Assembly: GCA_964019165.1 (NCBI GenBank)
Contig: OZ025271.1
Span: 16,973,282-17,037,281 of the forward strand
Source of the DNA: Mastigias papua
Lineage: Eukaryota; Cnidaria; Scyphozoa; Rhizostomeae; Mastigiidae
Length of the DNA: 64,000 bases
Direction of reading: 5' to 3'
Both the position numbers and the translations under genes were made by a program. Of the stretch, positions 1 through 10,988 are shown piece after piece. Under the pieces are notes generated by a model that searched no databases, was not told the DNA's origin, and was given only the letters and a program-made list of their open reading frames with translations. Position 1 is the stretch's first letter. Each line of letters opens with the position of its first letter.

Positions 1-192
1 AACAATTGCTACATTTACCTCTATACCCGAACTTGTACACAGAGCATTAAATTGCCGACCAGTCATTCCAGTTGACAATGTTCTCACCTCAAATCACGGT
101 CAAGGATGATCATATGAAGCTTTTCCGGCACAAACTATATACGATGAAGTGACTATGACTCTATCTTGATAGTGTAAATCGGCCTTACTAGC

Positions 193-383
193 ATAGCCGT
201 CAAATGTTTAAGAGTCTGATCGGATCTATTTTCTCCCAACCTAATCGGCCAATCATCATACATGATTCTGATCACACGTGCATTCAACTGCACTATTTAG
301 ACCCATTTTGCTTGCTGGTTGGTCAGTTAGATTGGGTGAAAACTGACCTGATCAGAGGTCTCAATTATTTGGCGGCTGTGGTG
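193..383. mobile_element. Hairpin MITE, family 1 (copy 1)
   Basis: An imperfect inverted repeat of about 190 bp. It opens with AGCATAGCCGTCAAATGTTT and an arm containing TTTTCTCCCAACCTAATCGGCC, and closes with the reverse-complement arm (ATTGGGTGAAAACTGACCTGATCAG ... TTATTTGGCGGCTGTG). The same hairpin recurs at eight other places in the window. It has no coding capacity, so it is probably a non-autonomous DNA element. Confidence 0.65.
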
Positions 384-810
384 ACCACATTGGTGACTAC
401 ATTGCATGGACATGTCTTAGTCAATCACTGCATTGTGAAAATATACGCTAAGGTCCATGGAACGGTTTGAGCTTCCGTCCACTCTTAGGGTGATCCACGA
501 TAGCTTAAAGCTCGCATCGACCCATAGGCCGTGTGTCTAACTGATACTGATACTAGCTAAATAATAGCTAACTGATACCTTCTGTGAAAGCAATGGGAAG
601 ATAACATTGATAAGAAATGGAACTGGCAACCACACCTTACTATGTTGAACACCCAAGATAAATGCCCTTTCTAGAGGCACTCCACATCCCCAGGCTGACC
701 AGGCTAGAATCGAACCTCGCCATAAAGAGAGAGGAGACCTCTTTGTACGTATGCATATATAAACTGCAAAATTCAAGGAAAATAACCGTACACAATAGAC
801 TTCACACCTA
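384..810. other. Intergenic, nothing recognised
   Basis: Only short overlapping open frames on both strands, with no recognisable motif, splice pattern or repeat. Confidence 0.4.
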
Positions 811-1161
811 TTCACACATGACAATTTTTCATGTGACATTTACATTTGTCCAAAAGCTGGCGTGGCAGGTTTTGAACGAGTACATTTGTCATATAAACAA
901 ATGTCATAAGGCTCCATCTTCACATGAGTAAATAAAAATTGTGATAGAAAAATTGCTCTTGGAACTTAGCCGTAAGTAAGTTATCCATGGCAATCAAATT
1001 CGATTTCGTGTCTTTGCCTAGTGCATTATGAGTGTGTACAATTATGATAAAGTGCCAGTGCTTTTATATTGATTTCAGTGTTGAAATCGACGAGCTTGTT
1101 GGTATCTCCAAGGAATTTGACAACGTGCAATAGTTGATGTCCAGGAAATATTTCCTTTACA
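811..1161. repeat. 351-bp dispersed repeat, copy 1
   Basis: Matches 10989-11339 end to end with no indels and five mismatches (about 98.6% identity). More diverged relatives, recognised by the phrase TATCCATGGCAATG.AATT followed by TCTTTGCCT, occur near 22.9, 23.1, 23.25, 40.2, 40.4 and 48.8 kb. It encodes nothing recognisable. The high identity of this pair points to a recent copying event. Confidence 0.75.
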
Positions 1162-2055
1162 CTATCTGAATGAGAATGCACTTAAGATGTATGACATACT
1201 GGATTCACATCTTTGGCTAAATAATCAATTCAGTTTGGATAGTAGGCAAAACCATAAATGCCACAACAGAAATGTCATACTGTGTAAAGGCAGTGTGTTC
1301 TTTCTAATGCAAGCTTTTGCAGAAATGGACCAAACAAGGACAAAATATAGAGCAACTGCGCCTCATTTTTTATCAACAGCTTGAAGTGAACTTGGAGGAA
1401 TCTAAAACAAGCAATGATATAAAAATATACATAAACTAGTTTAAACCAATCATGTAGTCATTTTCTCATCATCGTTATTCTTCAAAACTGGTTATGTGTA
1501 TGTTATGTGTGTGTTATCAAATGCCAACGATTTGAAACTCTTTGTACATATGCATGTGCAGCCATATACAACGCCACAAGCATACTTAGATTTTGGTCAT
1601 TTCGTTTTCAACACTGAAATCAATATCACAAAACTCTCGATTAATCCTCATTGTAGGGAGTTACAATTCATTTGGCAGAGATTCAACATAGAAATTCATT
1701 GCCATGGCTAAATCATTTAGAATGAAGGGATATTCCTGAAAGGTATACCATGCATGGTACCTAGTTATCAGTACGCTTGAAAGGGTTCATTAGCACATGT
1801 CGGTAGGCAGTGGAGACAATTTTCTTCGCATTGTACTCAAATATTCATCAATACTCAAATACTTGAAAAGATTTATTAAACTCACAAACTCACCACTTTT
1901 CCCATTGTGCGTATTCCACTTCCAGTCATGCTTCACAATTAACGTCGATTCAGCTACTTTGCAAGGAGCTACGTGTTAGTAGAGTTACATAACAACTAAC
2001 TTCCAGCCAAGACTGAACATTTGTCAAACCAACCCTAACGTCTAAAGGCCAATTT
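1162..2055. other. Intergenic, nothing recognised
   Basis: AT-rich sequence with short chance reading frames. I see no repeat arms, splice pattern or conserved domain. Confidence 0.4.
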
Positions 2056-2732
2056 CCAGTGAGAAAAAACACAGCGAAATGCGAAAGAGTTCGAGCGAAA
2101 TACGTCACAGGCATGCGCAATGACATTTTACAGAGAGTTCGAGCGAAAAAATTTCTCAGCGAAAAAAGTTCACTTGAGTTCAACTTTTTTCTCATTTCGC
2201 TTGCGAAATTCTTTCGCAGACCAATCAGAATTCGTATTTGTTTGGCAAGTTGCCACATTTCAACTTCATGATGTAATCATAAACAGGCCTAAATAGCAGT
2301 GGCATCAAAATACCCTTCGTCGTTTGAAATGGCGAGCGCAAGTACAATCAACGAAGAGGACTTTTCAATTAGACAATTCGTTGAAAGTACATTTCTTCTA
2401 ATTGGGAGGGAGCCATCCTAAATATTTTGAAATAAATAATTCGTGGTCATGAAGCCGCATTTCCCCGATAAGATTATATACTCTCCCTCCTCCTTTCTCT
2501 CTGCATATATCATGCGAACCCAAAACCTTTTTCTGTATCTTCTATGTTTTCTCCATCGATACAACGAAAGTAAAATCTACAGGTCATCACACGACAAATT
2601 CATGATGAACCATTTCGCAGAGGGATTTCTCTGAAGAATTTCGCCTACTGGAAACTCACTTGCAAACTATTTCTCGAGGAATTTTCGCGCGATAAACTTC
2701 TCGAGAACAATTTCGCTGAGTTTTTTCTCTGG
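2056..2732. mobile_element. TIR element, about 680 bp
   Basis: The left end CCAGTGAGAAAAAACACAGC matches the reverse complement of the right end (CCAGAGAAAAAACTCAGCGAA). The interior repeats GCGAAA and TTTCGC words in both orientations. No transposase frame is visible. It is best read as a non-autonomous, internally palindromic DNA element. The exact ends and target duplication are not clear. Confidence 0.45.
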
Positions 2733-3087
2733 GACGGGTCATTAATTACTTGTGGGGAGGCGGTGGAAGACATTCTCATATATTTGATGGAACTCTCGTC
2801 CCCCCTCTCAGATTTGTGTAGATACTTTGATCCCCATTCCAGGACTTCAGAAGAAACTCCATAGTCCTTCTCTTGAAATGCTCTTTATTTTTCATCCCCC
2901 CTACCCTCTGAGTGTGCAGAATTTTGGTACCCCCTCCCAGATGTCTTCCACCCCCTCCCCTGGAAGAATTAATGACGGGTCCATAACGAAGGCTCTGCCC
3001 TCTATAAGCTGTTTAAAAATGTGTCATGCTTTTACTCTACACCTACGTTAATGGCTTTTATGCTACAAAAGAAACTTGTAGTAGAGA

Positions 3088-3271
3088 GCATAGCCACCAG
3101 ATATTTGAGAACCCAGTTAGGTCTATTTTCTCCCGGCGTAATTGGCCAATCATCATGCAGGATTCTGACCACACATGATAAGACTAGGCCTACTTCGAAT
3201 GATGATTGGTCAATTAGATTGAGAGAAAATAGGCCTGATAGGGCTCTAAAACATTTGGCAGCTATGCTGTA
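3088..3271. mobile_element. Hairpin MITE, family 1 (copy 2)
   Basis: The left arm (GCATAGCCACCAGATATTTG, then TTTTCTCCCGGCGTAATTGG) pairs with the right arm (GGTCAATTAGATTGAGAGAA ... CATTTGGCAGCTATGC). The order is the same as in the other family copies. Confidence 0.65.
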
Positions 3272-4030
3272 GTAGAACGATTCCATTTTTCGATTGAATT
3301 GTAAGCTTTACTCACATAGTATATACCTTCTTCGTCCGTCGAAACGACGACGACCATCTATTCATACTGTGGCCGGTAGGGTCTGTCTTTATGGGTGCGG
3401 AGATGGCTTATCAGGACAATCTGCACTCTGAATTTTCTTGTGCAGTGTGGACAGGGGATAGTGCCTGCTACTGTCGGAGACTTAAAGACACTGCTTTTCC
3501 TATCTTGCATACGTTGTGCAGCTGCAGAAATTATGTTGGCTTCATGGGATTTTGCACCATTGTATACAACTGCCTGCCACTATAGTCTATATATACTCAA
3601 ACTGTATAAAACACTTTGTTCACTGCCCGGCAGTGCCTCGTTTCCTTTTTTGATGAGGTCAATCCATTCATTTCATTTTACATCTCTTAAGGTAAGGTTA
3701 CCCTTTAGCCTAAGTTTGCACGGGTGATGCATACAATGCGGTTCTTAATACAGGATTGCCTATGTATAATACAACTATAATAATAAATTCTTTAATTAAA
3801 AATTGGCTATTTACAAAAGCTACGGTACAGCTAATTCAGACCAACTAGTTACACGAGATAAAAGATGAAAGAAATTTGTGAAAATTGCAAATACCCTAGT
3901 TCTAATACTTTGCACTTTGATAATACTGCAAACAAGCAGGTATAACCCTAGAGAAAGAGACAACTGTGTTTTCAAATTGTGAATATAAATGACTAAATTT
4001 ATAGGATTATAATTGCTCGCAAAAACAGCG
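3272..4030. other. Intergenic, nothing recognised
   Basis: Short frames only. No homology recognised to the gene family or to other repeats in the window. Confidence 0.35.
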
Positions 4031-4166
4031 TGGTGAACCAATCTCCTCTGACTTCAGGTATTTTATTAACACCTCAAACTTCTATATCAGCGTGGTTGTC
4101 TAGCAACAAGCAGCCAACAAAGTTAGAATACATACTAGGTAGCATTGCTCGTGTAAGTATTACATA

Positions 4167-4400
4167 TCAGTGGTCAAAGAACGACACGAAACATTCGACT
4201 TTTTCTCTGAGTTTAGACATTTGTATTCCTGAAGGAAGCTGTCCTTGTTCTGCCCCAATCGCTGGTGTTTGTATGACCCACTTGTTTTCATCCCCAACTT
4301 CTTCGTTGTGCGCACGCTTCCACCAGTAGACGGATTTTTCTGTAGGTTTTGCGGGTGCTTTATTATTCGCGCGTCGTCTCCTTCGCGTATAGGTACCCTA
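4167..4400 (-). pseudogene. Arg-rich terminal-exon-like copy (locus D/E)
   Basis: The minus strand contains a 75-codon open stretch (4391-4167) that begins with five arginines in a row (TRRRRRANNK), passes a YWWKR motif and ends in TGA. The surrounding plus-strand sequence (4010-4420) aligns by eye with 14.24-14.67 kb, the last exon of gene C; shared phrases include CAGCGTGGTGAA, GTTAGCATTG.TCG and CCTGAAGGAAGC/CTTGATGAAAGC. It follows an acceptor-like ATATATATAG. In that frame the acceptor would be phase 0, unlike the phase 1 of genes A-C, and a second frame is also open. It may be a diverged last exon of locus D or E, or a decayed duplicate. Confidence 0.4.
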
Positions 4401-4519
4401 TATATATTTGTCCCGTTAGTACTCTGTAGGATGCTCTTGTTGGGCTATCCAATGTATTTGAAATTGAAATTGGAATTGGAAATTAGCATCTTGTGCTATT
4501 GAGATTAGTAATCAGAACT

Positions 4520-4755
4520 TTCATGCAGATTAAACGAACTGGAGTTTTGTGAATGCTCTGGTTTTAAACATTTGTATCCCTGAAGACAGCGTTTGTTATA
4601 AGCTATATCTTGTAATGTTTTTATGATCCGCTTGTTTTCAAGTGCGCTGTCTGCTGGGTGTTGTATGACGCAGATAAACGCTTGTCTTCTGTCTACAGGT
4701 ATTCTGGGTCCATTGCCTATGCGCGGGTGGGTATGGTCACAAGCTCTCACACACG
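4520..4755 (-). pseudogene. Second terminal-exon-like copy
   Basis: A minus-strand stretch contains GPRIPVDRRQAF and, further on, ENKRII. These resemble the GPVRIPAPVRW and DASKRIV parts of gene C's last exon. The plus strand shares the phrases TTTGTATCCCTGAAGACAGC and GATCCGCTTGTTTTC with the 4.2-kb and 14.5-kb copies. Arginine content is lower and I see no clean acceptor, so this is probably a degenerate tandem duplicate. Confidence 0.35.
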
Positions 4756-5139
4756 TATAGGGTGGGTCGGTTGGTAACGGTCACAGCGTACTTACGGTGG
4801 CATGCTTTAGCAGTAGGCCTACTCGTCGTGCAAGCTGAGAGAAAATGTGGACAAAATGTCAGAAAATGAAAAAATTGCAGCAGTTACCTCAGAAAAGCGG
4901 GAACTTAGGGAATTTTGTTTACATTTTGTGAACAGCTAGTGCTAAACGTGGGCAAAATTTTGCAATGAGTATCAAATACAGTTTGGTACGATCGTACAGG
5001 GGTTGCTGGGTTGGTTGAGCAAAGGAAATACTCGGGCGTACAGTGTCAGTGGGTTGGTCACAAACGTTATGCTTTTGGACGCACGTACTTTCTAAATGAT
5101 CCCATATACCAATCTGTATCTTGGCTTGTTTGGGCCAGG

Positions 5140-5194
5140 TAATGCATCTGAAATTGTTACGACGTAGAAGCTTGTTTTCAACTGCGCCGTCTTC
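5140..5194 (-). pseudogene. Short fragment of terminal-exon-like copy
   Basis: The phrase AGCTTGTTTTCAACTGCGCCGTCT matches the 4.63-kb copy (CGCTTGTTTTCAAGTGCGCTGTCT). It is cut off by the adjoining microsatellite, so only a remnant is left. Confidence 0.3.
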
Positions 5195-5408
5195 TCATAT
5201 CATATCATATCATATCATATCATATCATATCAATCATATCATATTATATCATATCATATCATATCATATCATATCAATCATATCATATCATATCATATCA
5301 TATCATATCATATCATATCATATCATATCATATCATATCATATCATATCATATCATATCATATCATATCATATCATATCATATCATATCATCATATCATA
5401 TCATATAA
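5195..5408. repeat. (TCATA)n pentanucleotide microsatellite
   Basis: About 40 tandem copies of ATATC/TCATA with three or four phase slips (for example TATCAATCAT near 5230 and 5275). It gives a meaningless open frame of repeated HIISY residues. Confidence 0.95.
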
Positions 5409-5629
5409 TCATTATTTTACGTTGGTTTACAGAGCCTATTATTAATAAATACTAATTTAGACCAACCTACATAAATACCATAAATCTAAATAAAAACTAG
5501 TACCATGTCCTGTATTGTTTGCGACATATTCTGCAGATGCAATGTTCTCCGGCCCAATTTCTTATCTTATTTTTAAAACGTACGAGTGTCGGTTCTTGCT
5601 TTACATTATCATCACGGGTATTCCAGAGG

Positions 5630-5765
5630 AAACTTCCTGGTTTCTGGGTTTTACATGCCGCAGATAGACGCTTTTCTTCTGTCTATTGGTATTCTGGGTC
5701 CGTTTTCTATACAAAGGCGCGTCTGCCATGCGTTTTCGTCTGCCATAGTCTACTTATACCAATTT
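5630..5765 (-). pseudogene. Third terminal-exon-like copy
   Basis: The minus-strand sequence GGACCCAGAATACCAATAGA followed by CAGAAGAAAAGCG closely matches the 4.7-kb copy (GGACCCAGAATACCTGTAGA, CAGAAGACAAGCG). An in-frame stop follows soon after. With the copies at 4.2 and 4.6 kb this shows repeated tandem duplication of the 3' part of the gene family. Confidence 0.4.
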
Positions 5766-6342
5766 GTGAAGATGGAGGTTGCTATATCTCTGAAATTCGC
5801 TGCATGTGTAGAATGTGATATACGCTTGCGTGGAGAAAAGATTAAAATTGAAAGGGGTCTATCAATAGCGTGAATAATTTGAGAAAATAATGAAAGAAAA
5901 TATGGAAAAATAGTAGTTTGAAAAAGGGAAAAAGTATTTGTAAGTTGGGTAGTAAAAGTGTGGTTCTCTTGCATTGGTGCCTTAGTTGCAGTTAGTTGCA
6001 AGTATTTGCTATTGCTGATGATATTGTAAACATGTATATAAAGAATGTAACAAGCAAACAACCAACTGTAAAGAATGTTGTAATAATTAAAAATTGGCGT
6101 GAAACGCCTACCCTTGTCATACCATGTCCCATCTCCATACTACTTCATATTTTCATTAGGTTGTTAACAGATTGTGAAACCATCTAGCTGATATTGTAGA
6201 GGAACGATTGCCACTCCCTGCTTCCTTCCCGGCGTTGTTCCCCAAACATTTCAGATACTGATCTATCTGTATATTCTGCCCATTTAACACTCTGTTACTA
6301 TATATCTAGTGCTTTGCATTCACCACCAGCATATGCCTATAC

Positions 6343-6434
6343 TTCCCTCCTGGTAGAGACATTATACCATGAGATGGCGCAAAGGCCAGTGAATATAAAT
6401 AACAGCTTAACCTGCATGATTGCTGCACTCTGGC
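6343..6434 (-). CDS. Locus D signal-peptide exon (partial gene)
   Basis: This exon matches the start-codon exons of genes A, B and C. It follows an acceptor (ATATTTTGCAG, exon base 6434), has a start codon at 6417-6415, encodes 25 residues (MQVKLLFIFTGLCAISWYNV, then STRRE) and ends at a GTATAG donor. The protein is a typical signal peptide with a short hydrophobic core. Unlike genes A-C (26 codons plus 1 nt), one G is missing at the donor, so the junction is phase 0. Upstream are a TATA box at 6636-6642 and an untranslated exon ending at 6570. No acidic spacer exon was found. The locus may continue into the arginine-rich copies at 4.1-5.8 kb or may be decaying. Confidence 0.45.
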
Positions 6435-6569
6435 CTGCAAAATATATGAATCAAATTATTGTGAGATTGTTGAATTCATTGATCGATAAAGCTCTTAGTC
6501 ATGCATCACATGTAAGATGCATCAATGGTAATCAATAAGTTTGAACAACAGACGGGCTGGAGTAGTCAC

Positions 6570-6612
6570 CTTGTTCCTCTATTTCCTGTGCCCAAGTGTG
6601 CTCACATCTGTG
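6570..6612 (-). other. Locus D untranslated first exon (predicted)
   Basis: Inferred from its position about 25-30 nt below the TATA box and its GTGACTACT donor at 6569, the counterpart of GTGAGTACTC in genes B and E. The transcription start is approximate. Confidence 0.35.
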
Positions 6613-6635
6613 TGCTCACCCTACGGTTGGGTAGC

Positions 6636-6642
6636 ATTTATA
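6636..6642 (-). promoter_or_regulatory. TATA box of locus D
   Basis: TATAAAT on the minus strand (context CAGTATAAATGC), placed as in genes A and B relative to the untranslated exon. Confidence 0.45.
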
Positions 6643-7194
6643 CTGACTCGATACTAAACTTAGAAGTGCGTTACCATCAATTAGCTGATTCCTGACTGCT
6701 GATTGGTTTGTTGTAATTGATTTAACCTATTTACATACATGCTTATTTCATTGGTGTATCGCATTGTCAATGGAATACCATGTCAAACGTAGTTAAAGTG
6801 CTTTCTGTAATATGCAGCGTTTATTACAAAGCCTTGCCAAATGTCGTTACCAACATTTGCTTTTGTCGTAGCCTCGTTACTGTAGCCGCGAAGATTTACC
6901 GTACACCAGAATCGGTAATGTGAATCAATTCAAATACCTCACTGGATTCTTGGCTTTCGCGGCCTATCCGTGTCATTCCATATTCCTATCTCCTTACTAG
7001 TACCTCTTCTCGTTGTATTACTAATGGACAATGTAAGCCATCTATCTTACATTTTAGAGGGATGATTGCCACTCTTTGCCCAGGCGTCATTCCCCAAAAG
7101 TTACAGATAATGACATGTCTGTCTATAATGCCCATTTAACACTCTGTAAATACATATCTAATGCTTTGCATTCACCACAAGCATATGCCTATAC

Positions 7195-7286
7195 TTCCTT
7201 CTTGGTAGAGACTTTATGCCATGAGATAGCACACAGGCCAATAAATAGAAGAAACCGTTTGACTTGCATGACTGCTGCACGCTGCC
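7195..7286 (-). CDS. Locus E signal-peptide exon (partial gene)
   Basis: A close duplicate of locus D about 850 bp away; the whole 6.2-6.6 kb stretch is repeated at 7.05-7.44 kb. The acceptor ATATTTTGCAG precedes exon base 7286, the start codon is at 7269-7267, and 25 codons (MQVKRFLLFIGLCAISWHKV, then STKKE) run to a GTATAG donor. The hydrophobic core FLLFIGLCAIS fits a signal peptide. As in D the donor junction is phase 0, against phase 1 in A-C. No following spacer exon was found between this exon and locus D, so E may be a promoter plus signal-exon duplicate that splices past D, or a dead copy. Confidence 0.45.
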
Positions 7287-7421
7287 CTGCAAAATATATA
7301 GATCAAATTATTATGAGATTGTTGAATTCATTGATTGACAAAGCTCTTAGTCATGCATCAAACGTAAGATGCATCAATGGTAATCAATAAGTTTGAACAA
7401 CTGATGGGTTGGAGTACTCAC

Positions 7422-7465
7422 CTTGCTCCTCTGTTAACACCTATGTCAGGCTGTCTGATAACAAC
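7422..7465 (-). other. Locus E untranslated first exon (predicted)
   Basis: Ends at a consensus GTGAGTACTC donor (7421 downward), identical to that of gene B. The start is estimated from the weak TATA-like sequence at 7493-7499. Confidence 0.4.
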
Positions 7466-7492
7466 TATGTTATCACTTACGCAAAGTGGACT

Positions 7493-7520
7493 AATATAGC
7501 CGCAAGTCACTATGACGTCA
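7493..7520 (-). promoter_or_regulatory. Locus E promoter: CRE and TATA-like site
   Basis: A palindromic TGACGTCA, the consensus cAMP-response element, lies at 7513-7520. A TATATTAG TATA-like site follows at 7493-7499, about 70 bp above the untranslated-exon donor. The CRE is seen in the sequence; its use is inferred. Confidence 0.4.
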
Positions 7521-7529
7521 TTGGATCCG

Positions 7530-8341
7530 AATCATAAGGGTTCCAATGTGAGTACGAAAAGAGCCGAACAAGAACCTCTTTCTTCATCTTCTTGTCTTTC
7601 GTCTTTGCTATGTGTTTTGCCTGTTCATGATATCTGAATTTTTATGAATGGAAACATTAGGCCTATATTCCATACATCTAACCTGATACTGATACTATCC
7701 TGTACATCCGTATTCTGCAGATATGTATTCTCCAAATATTAGGTTTTCTCTCATTTGTGTACCTCAATCAAAAACATGATGTTTGCAGAGGTATTTCCTA
7801 GATTGATTTAACTTCAAAAATTGAATAGAATCAAAACGTCAACTTTTCCTTTCTCGCGCCAAAGTTTGACCATTGTCAATTATGCGTATCGGACCGTAAT
7901 CAGTCGCGCCTCGTTTTAATTGTTCTGTTTACTCACATTTGTCGATAGCGATTTCTGTCTGTAATTGAATACAATGACACGTTCATTGCAAACTCATAAC
8001 CCTGAGGAATTCATCTTTTGCTTGGAAGGACTGGAATGGATACTCCAAAGTACTTCTTGGTCTTAAGGAGAGTTCTTTGCTTCTAATGCTCTGCATGACC
8101 TTTACTTCTATGCCGTAGTAACTGAAGAAAGTTCAATTCTGATTTCTTGGTTAATGAATTGCAATTTCTTGTTCAGCTTTTGTTTGCCCGGTTATGGAAG
8201 GGATTCGATGACTTTTATGGTGCATTTGTCGTTTTTCTATCCCAGTTCTCTTTACATTAATATTTTTTTCAGTTATATTACGGCATGTCTTTAAGATAGC
8301 TAATTTGCAATCACCTGCTGCTTTGTGAACACCTTCTGCTA
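7530..8341. other. Intergenic, nothing recognised
   Basis: No supported gene or repeat apart from short chance frames. Confidence 0.35.
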
Positions 8342-8520
8342 TCATAGCCACCAAATGTCTGAGAACTCTCTTAAGGTCTATTTTCTCCCAACCTAATTGG
8401 CCAATCATCATGCAAAATGGGCCTAGTCTTAGTGTGTGGTCAGTATCCGGCATGATGATTGGTCAATCAGGTTGGGAGAAAATAAACCTAACAGAAATCT
8501 TAAATATTTTGCTGCTATAC
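8342..8520. mobile_element. Hairpin MITE, family 1 (copy 3)
   Basis: Arms CATAGCCACCAAATGTCTGA...TTTTCTCCCAACCTAATTGG and GGTCAATCAGGTTGGGAGAA...TATTTTGCTGCTATAC pair as an inverted repeat. The loop contains TGGGCCTAG. Confidence 0.7.
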
Positions 8521-9354
8521 TCCTTTTGCTATTTCTTGGGTGACTTTATATTTCATGAGGTATATACTGGTTTTGCAAATGAAACAAAACACACTGTCAC
8601 TGTCTTAATTGCAGTACAACCGCGAATAGTCCTTGTACCAAGATTCTTGAAAGATACGGGTCTTCCTTCCACTCTGTTTTATAGAGGTCTAAAGTGGTCT
8701 CTCGATTACTAAGCTCTTTTTTCAAAACAAGACTCCTACTTTTCTTTGTGAATCTGTTTAACTTCAACTCTAGTTGGAATATTGACCGCCTTCCTTGGTC
8801 TATTTCTCTTTGGTTTCTTCAACCTGAGTGCATGACGTACATATTATGCTGGGCTCATTCATTAGAATATCAACTTTGCTCTTCTTCTAATATCGATCAG
8901 CAAATTGATAAACAACTGAGAAATATTGGCTAAAAGCACCAGTGATCGAATTTGAATACTCACAGACGGATTTCTCATTTTACCCTTTATCCATTGTAGT
9001 GTAGACACTAAATTCCACTTGTAGATTAGTTTAGAAGGATATTATATTTTTCATTCATGCTCATTGACCATACATCATGAAATTTGACTTTGGGTTCTGC
9101 AATTGATTGTAGTATAGAATATTTATTGTAAAAGTCGAACGACTGCAATCTCCTAGCCCCCCTCGCTCTGCAGCCCATGTTTTACAACTGGTTTCCCCCA
9201 AGGTGGCCACTTCTATGCTTGACATCATTGTGCACGAAGACAACGGTGGCCTGCAGATTCCAATCTGATACGTACCAATCCCGGTTCTACCATATGAAAG
9301 TTCTACAATCGCCTTCCTTCCAAATTGGGTTGATGAAAGGTATCTTTGTTAAAG
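8521..9354. other. Intergenic, nothing recognised
   Basis: AT-rich sequence with short reading frames and no recognisable domain or repeat arms. Confidence 0.35.
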
Positions 9355-9359
9355 CATAG

Positions 9360-9492
9360 CCACCAAATTTTGAGAGCTCTGATGAAGTCTATTTTCTCCC
9401 ATCCTAACTGACCAATCATCATGCAAGTTGGGCCTGAATTTAGCTGTGGAACGCATATGTGGTCAAAATCCTGCCTGACGATTGGCTTAATG
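9360..9492. mobile_element. Hairpin MITE, family 1 (copy 4, truncated)
   Basis: The left arm CATAGCCACCAAATTTTGAG and the loop TGGGCCTGAATTTAGCTGTG are intact. The right arm stops after CCTGACGATTGGC, so this copy is truncated. Confidence 0.6.
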
Positions 9493-9495
9493 CAG

Positions 9496-10280
9496 TATCG
9501 CTATTAATTCCATTTTGCATCGTTACCATACCTTTTTTCAACATTGCATCCACTGCTCATCAGATACAACTTTTCCTGTTCGGGATGCTTGTAAGTAATG
9601 GTTGCAGTGAGGCTGATGGCTAACAATTTATACCAATGTTCATCTTTCCTCTTCCTCATATCATCAACTATCAGGCATAAGAACTGAAAAATGTTTATTT
9701 CTCCAAGACCTGAACACAAACATAGCCTTTAGCTAAAGGAGTGCTCTCTTCTCGATTAGTATATCTAGTGAGAGAACTCCTTCTCTAAGAGATTTCGTAC
9801 GTACAACTCCCTCCTCTGCCTAGTGTTGTTTTTCTTCAATTGTATTTCAAAACTTGTTATTTTATATAAGTATTTGTTATTATTATTATTTATTTATATG
9901 TTTCAATTTATGAACTTGTATGTAGTGGCAGTTTTGAGTTAGAGAACTGACCTGCACTTAAGAACTTAAGAACTGAGCATATCCCTTTTATTAAGATATT
10001 TCATGTTTCATTGGTCTTATTTCCTCTAAAGTTCCTAACTCGGATTTTCAATTATTATTTACCTATTTCTTGTTTCAAGTGCCTATTGTCTCTAAATATG
10101 CTATAGAATACAGATTTTCCTCCTTTAAATTTCCCACTTCCCATATAAAGCTCCTTAAATGTGGCGGTAAATGGAAACGACGCATAGGAGGGGCTACCTA
10201 AAGAGGGACCAGAGCTCTCCATCTTCTAGTAACCAACTTATAGTTTCGTGAAGGGTAATCAATTGTAAAATATAATTGGA
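9496..10280. other. Intergenic, nothing recognised
   Basis: Includes a small ATT-rich stretch near 9870. No supported gene. Confidence 0.35.
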
Positions 10281-10540
10281 ATTCATTTTCTCTCTTGGAC
10301 TCTTCAAGTAAACAATGATGAATAGGTGCCAAGTGGCTAATCATACGACCAACTGGACACATTATTCATCATATCTCGTGTACCCGCATCTGGCTATATA
10401 TTTCGGTTCACCTTTTGGTCGCTATCCGATGTTTCATACTCTGATGAGTGTTAGACGAAAAAAACCTTTTCAGTATGTCTAAAACATGGTACCGCTTTTT
10501 CGCGCTGTAGTGAAGTTTTATAGTACCAACAGACTGTTCA
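10281..10540 (+). mobile_element. Penelope-like element 3' fragment
   Basis: Starts at the codons equivalent to the end of the Penelope pol protein (phrase TTCTCTCTTGGACTCTTC) and continues through the LTR-like sequence found at 15.7-15.94 and 18.4-18.6 kb, with many substitutions. It is an old 5'-truncated copy. It carries a hammerhead motif. Confidence 0.8.
10435..10477 (+). ncRNA. Hammerhead ribozyme motif (Penelope LTR)
   Basis: CATACT (stem I) - CTGATGA - short stem II - GAAA - short A/T stem III - TTC cleavage triplet - AGTATG (stem I complement). The full CUGANGA...GAAA core is present, so activity is plausible. Confidence 0.7.
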
Positions 10541-10988
10541 CATAACTGGAAGTGAAATATCAATTTAATAAGTCTCTTTACGCATTTGGCCACAATGTGA
10601 AAGGATTGGTCTCCATTGCCTACCGACATGTTCTGGATGACCATTCCATATAGACTATGCATACATTGTGGGAATCTCCTTTTTCATTGTTACGTCAAAG
10701 TTCCCCCGGCCAATTTCCTATTACAATTTCTTTCACAAGTTTCTTTGCTTGTGTAGATGGCTAACCAATTTCATTTGACAGTTTTTTCATCGACAAGTAT
10801 GTTTGCTCTTCTACATCAGCAACAGAACTCCCTGACTTTGAGTTCCACAAATTGTCGCGACTTTGGATAGCTTCGACTAAAGAACGATTGGTGTGAAAAG
10901 TCAAGCCCTCCTAGATGCGAAGGTTTGGAGGTCTGGGATTTAGTAAAACTTGTCGAATTTATTTCCCAAGCCATTTACGCGAGCAGTT
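10541..10988. other. Intergenic, nothing recognised
   Basis: No supported gene or repeat. Confidence 0.3.

Noticed and set aside
2059..2271. 70-codon frame in the TIR element
   Set aside because: Inside a palindromic repeat, open on both strands, with no domain.
5121..5408. 95-residue frame of HIISY repeats
   Set aside because: Translation of a (TCATA)n microsatellite.
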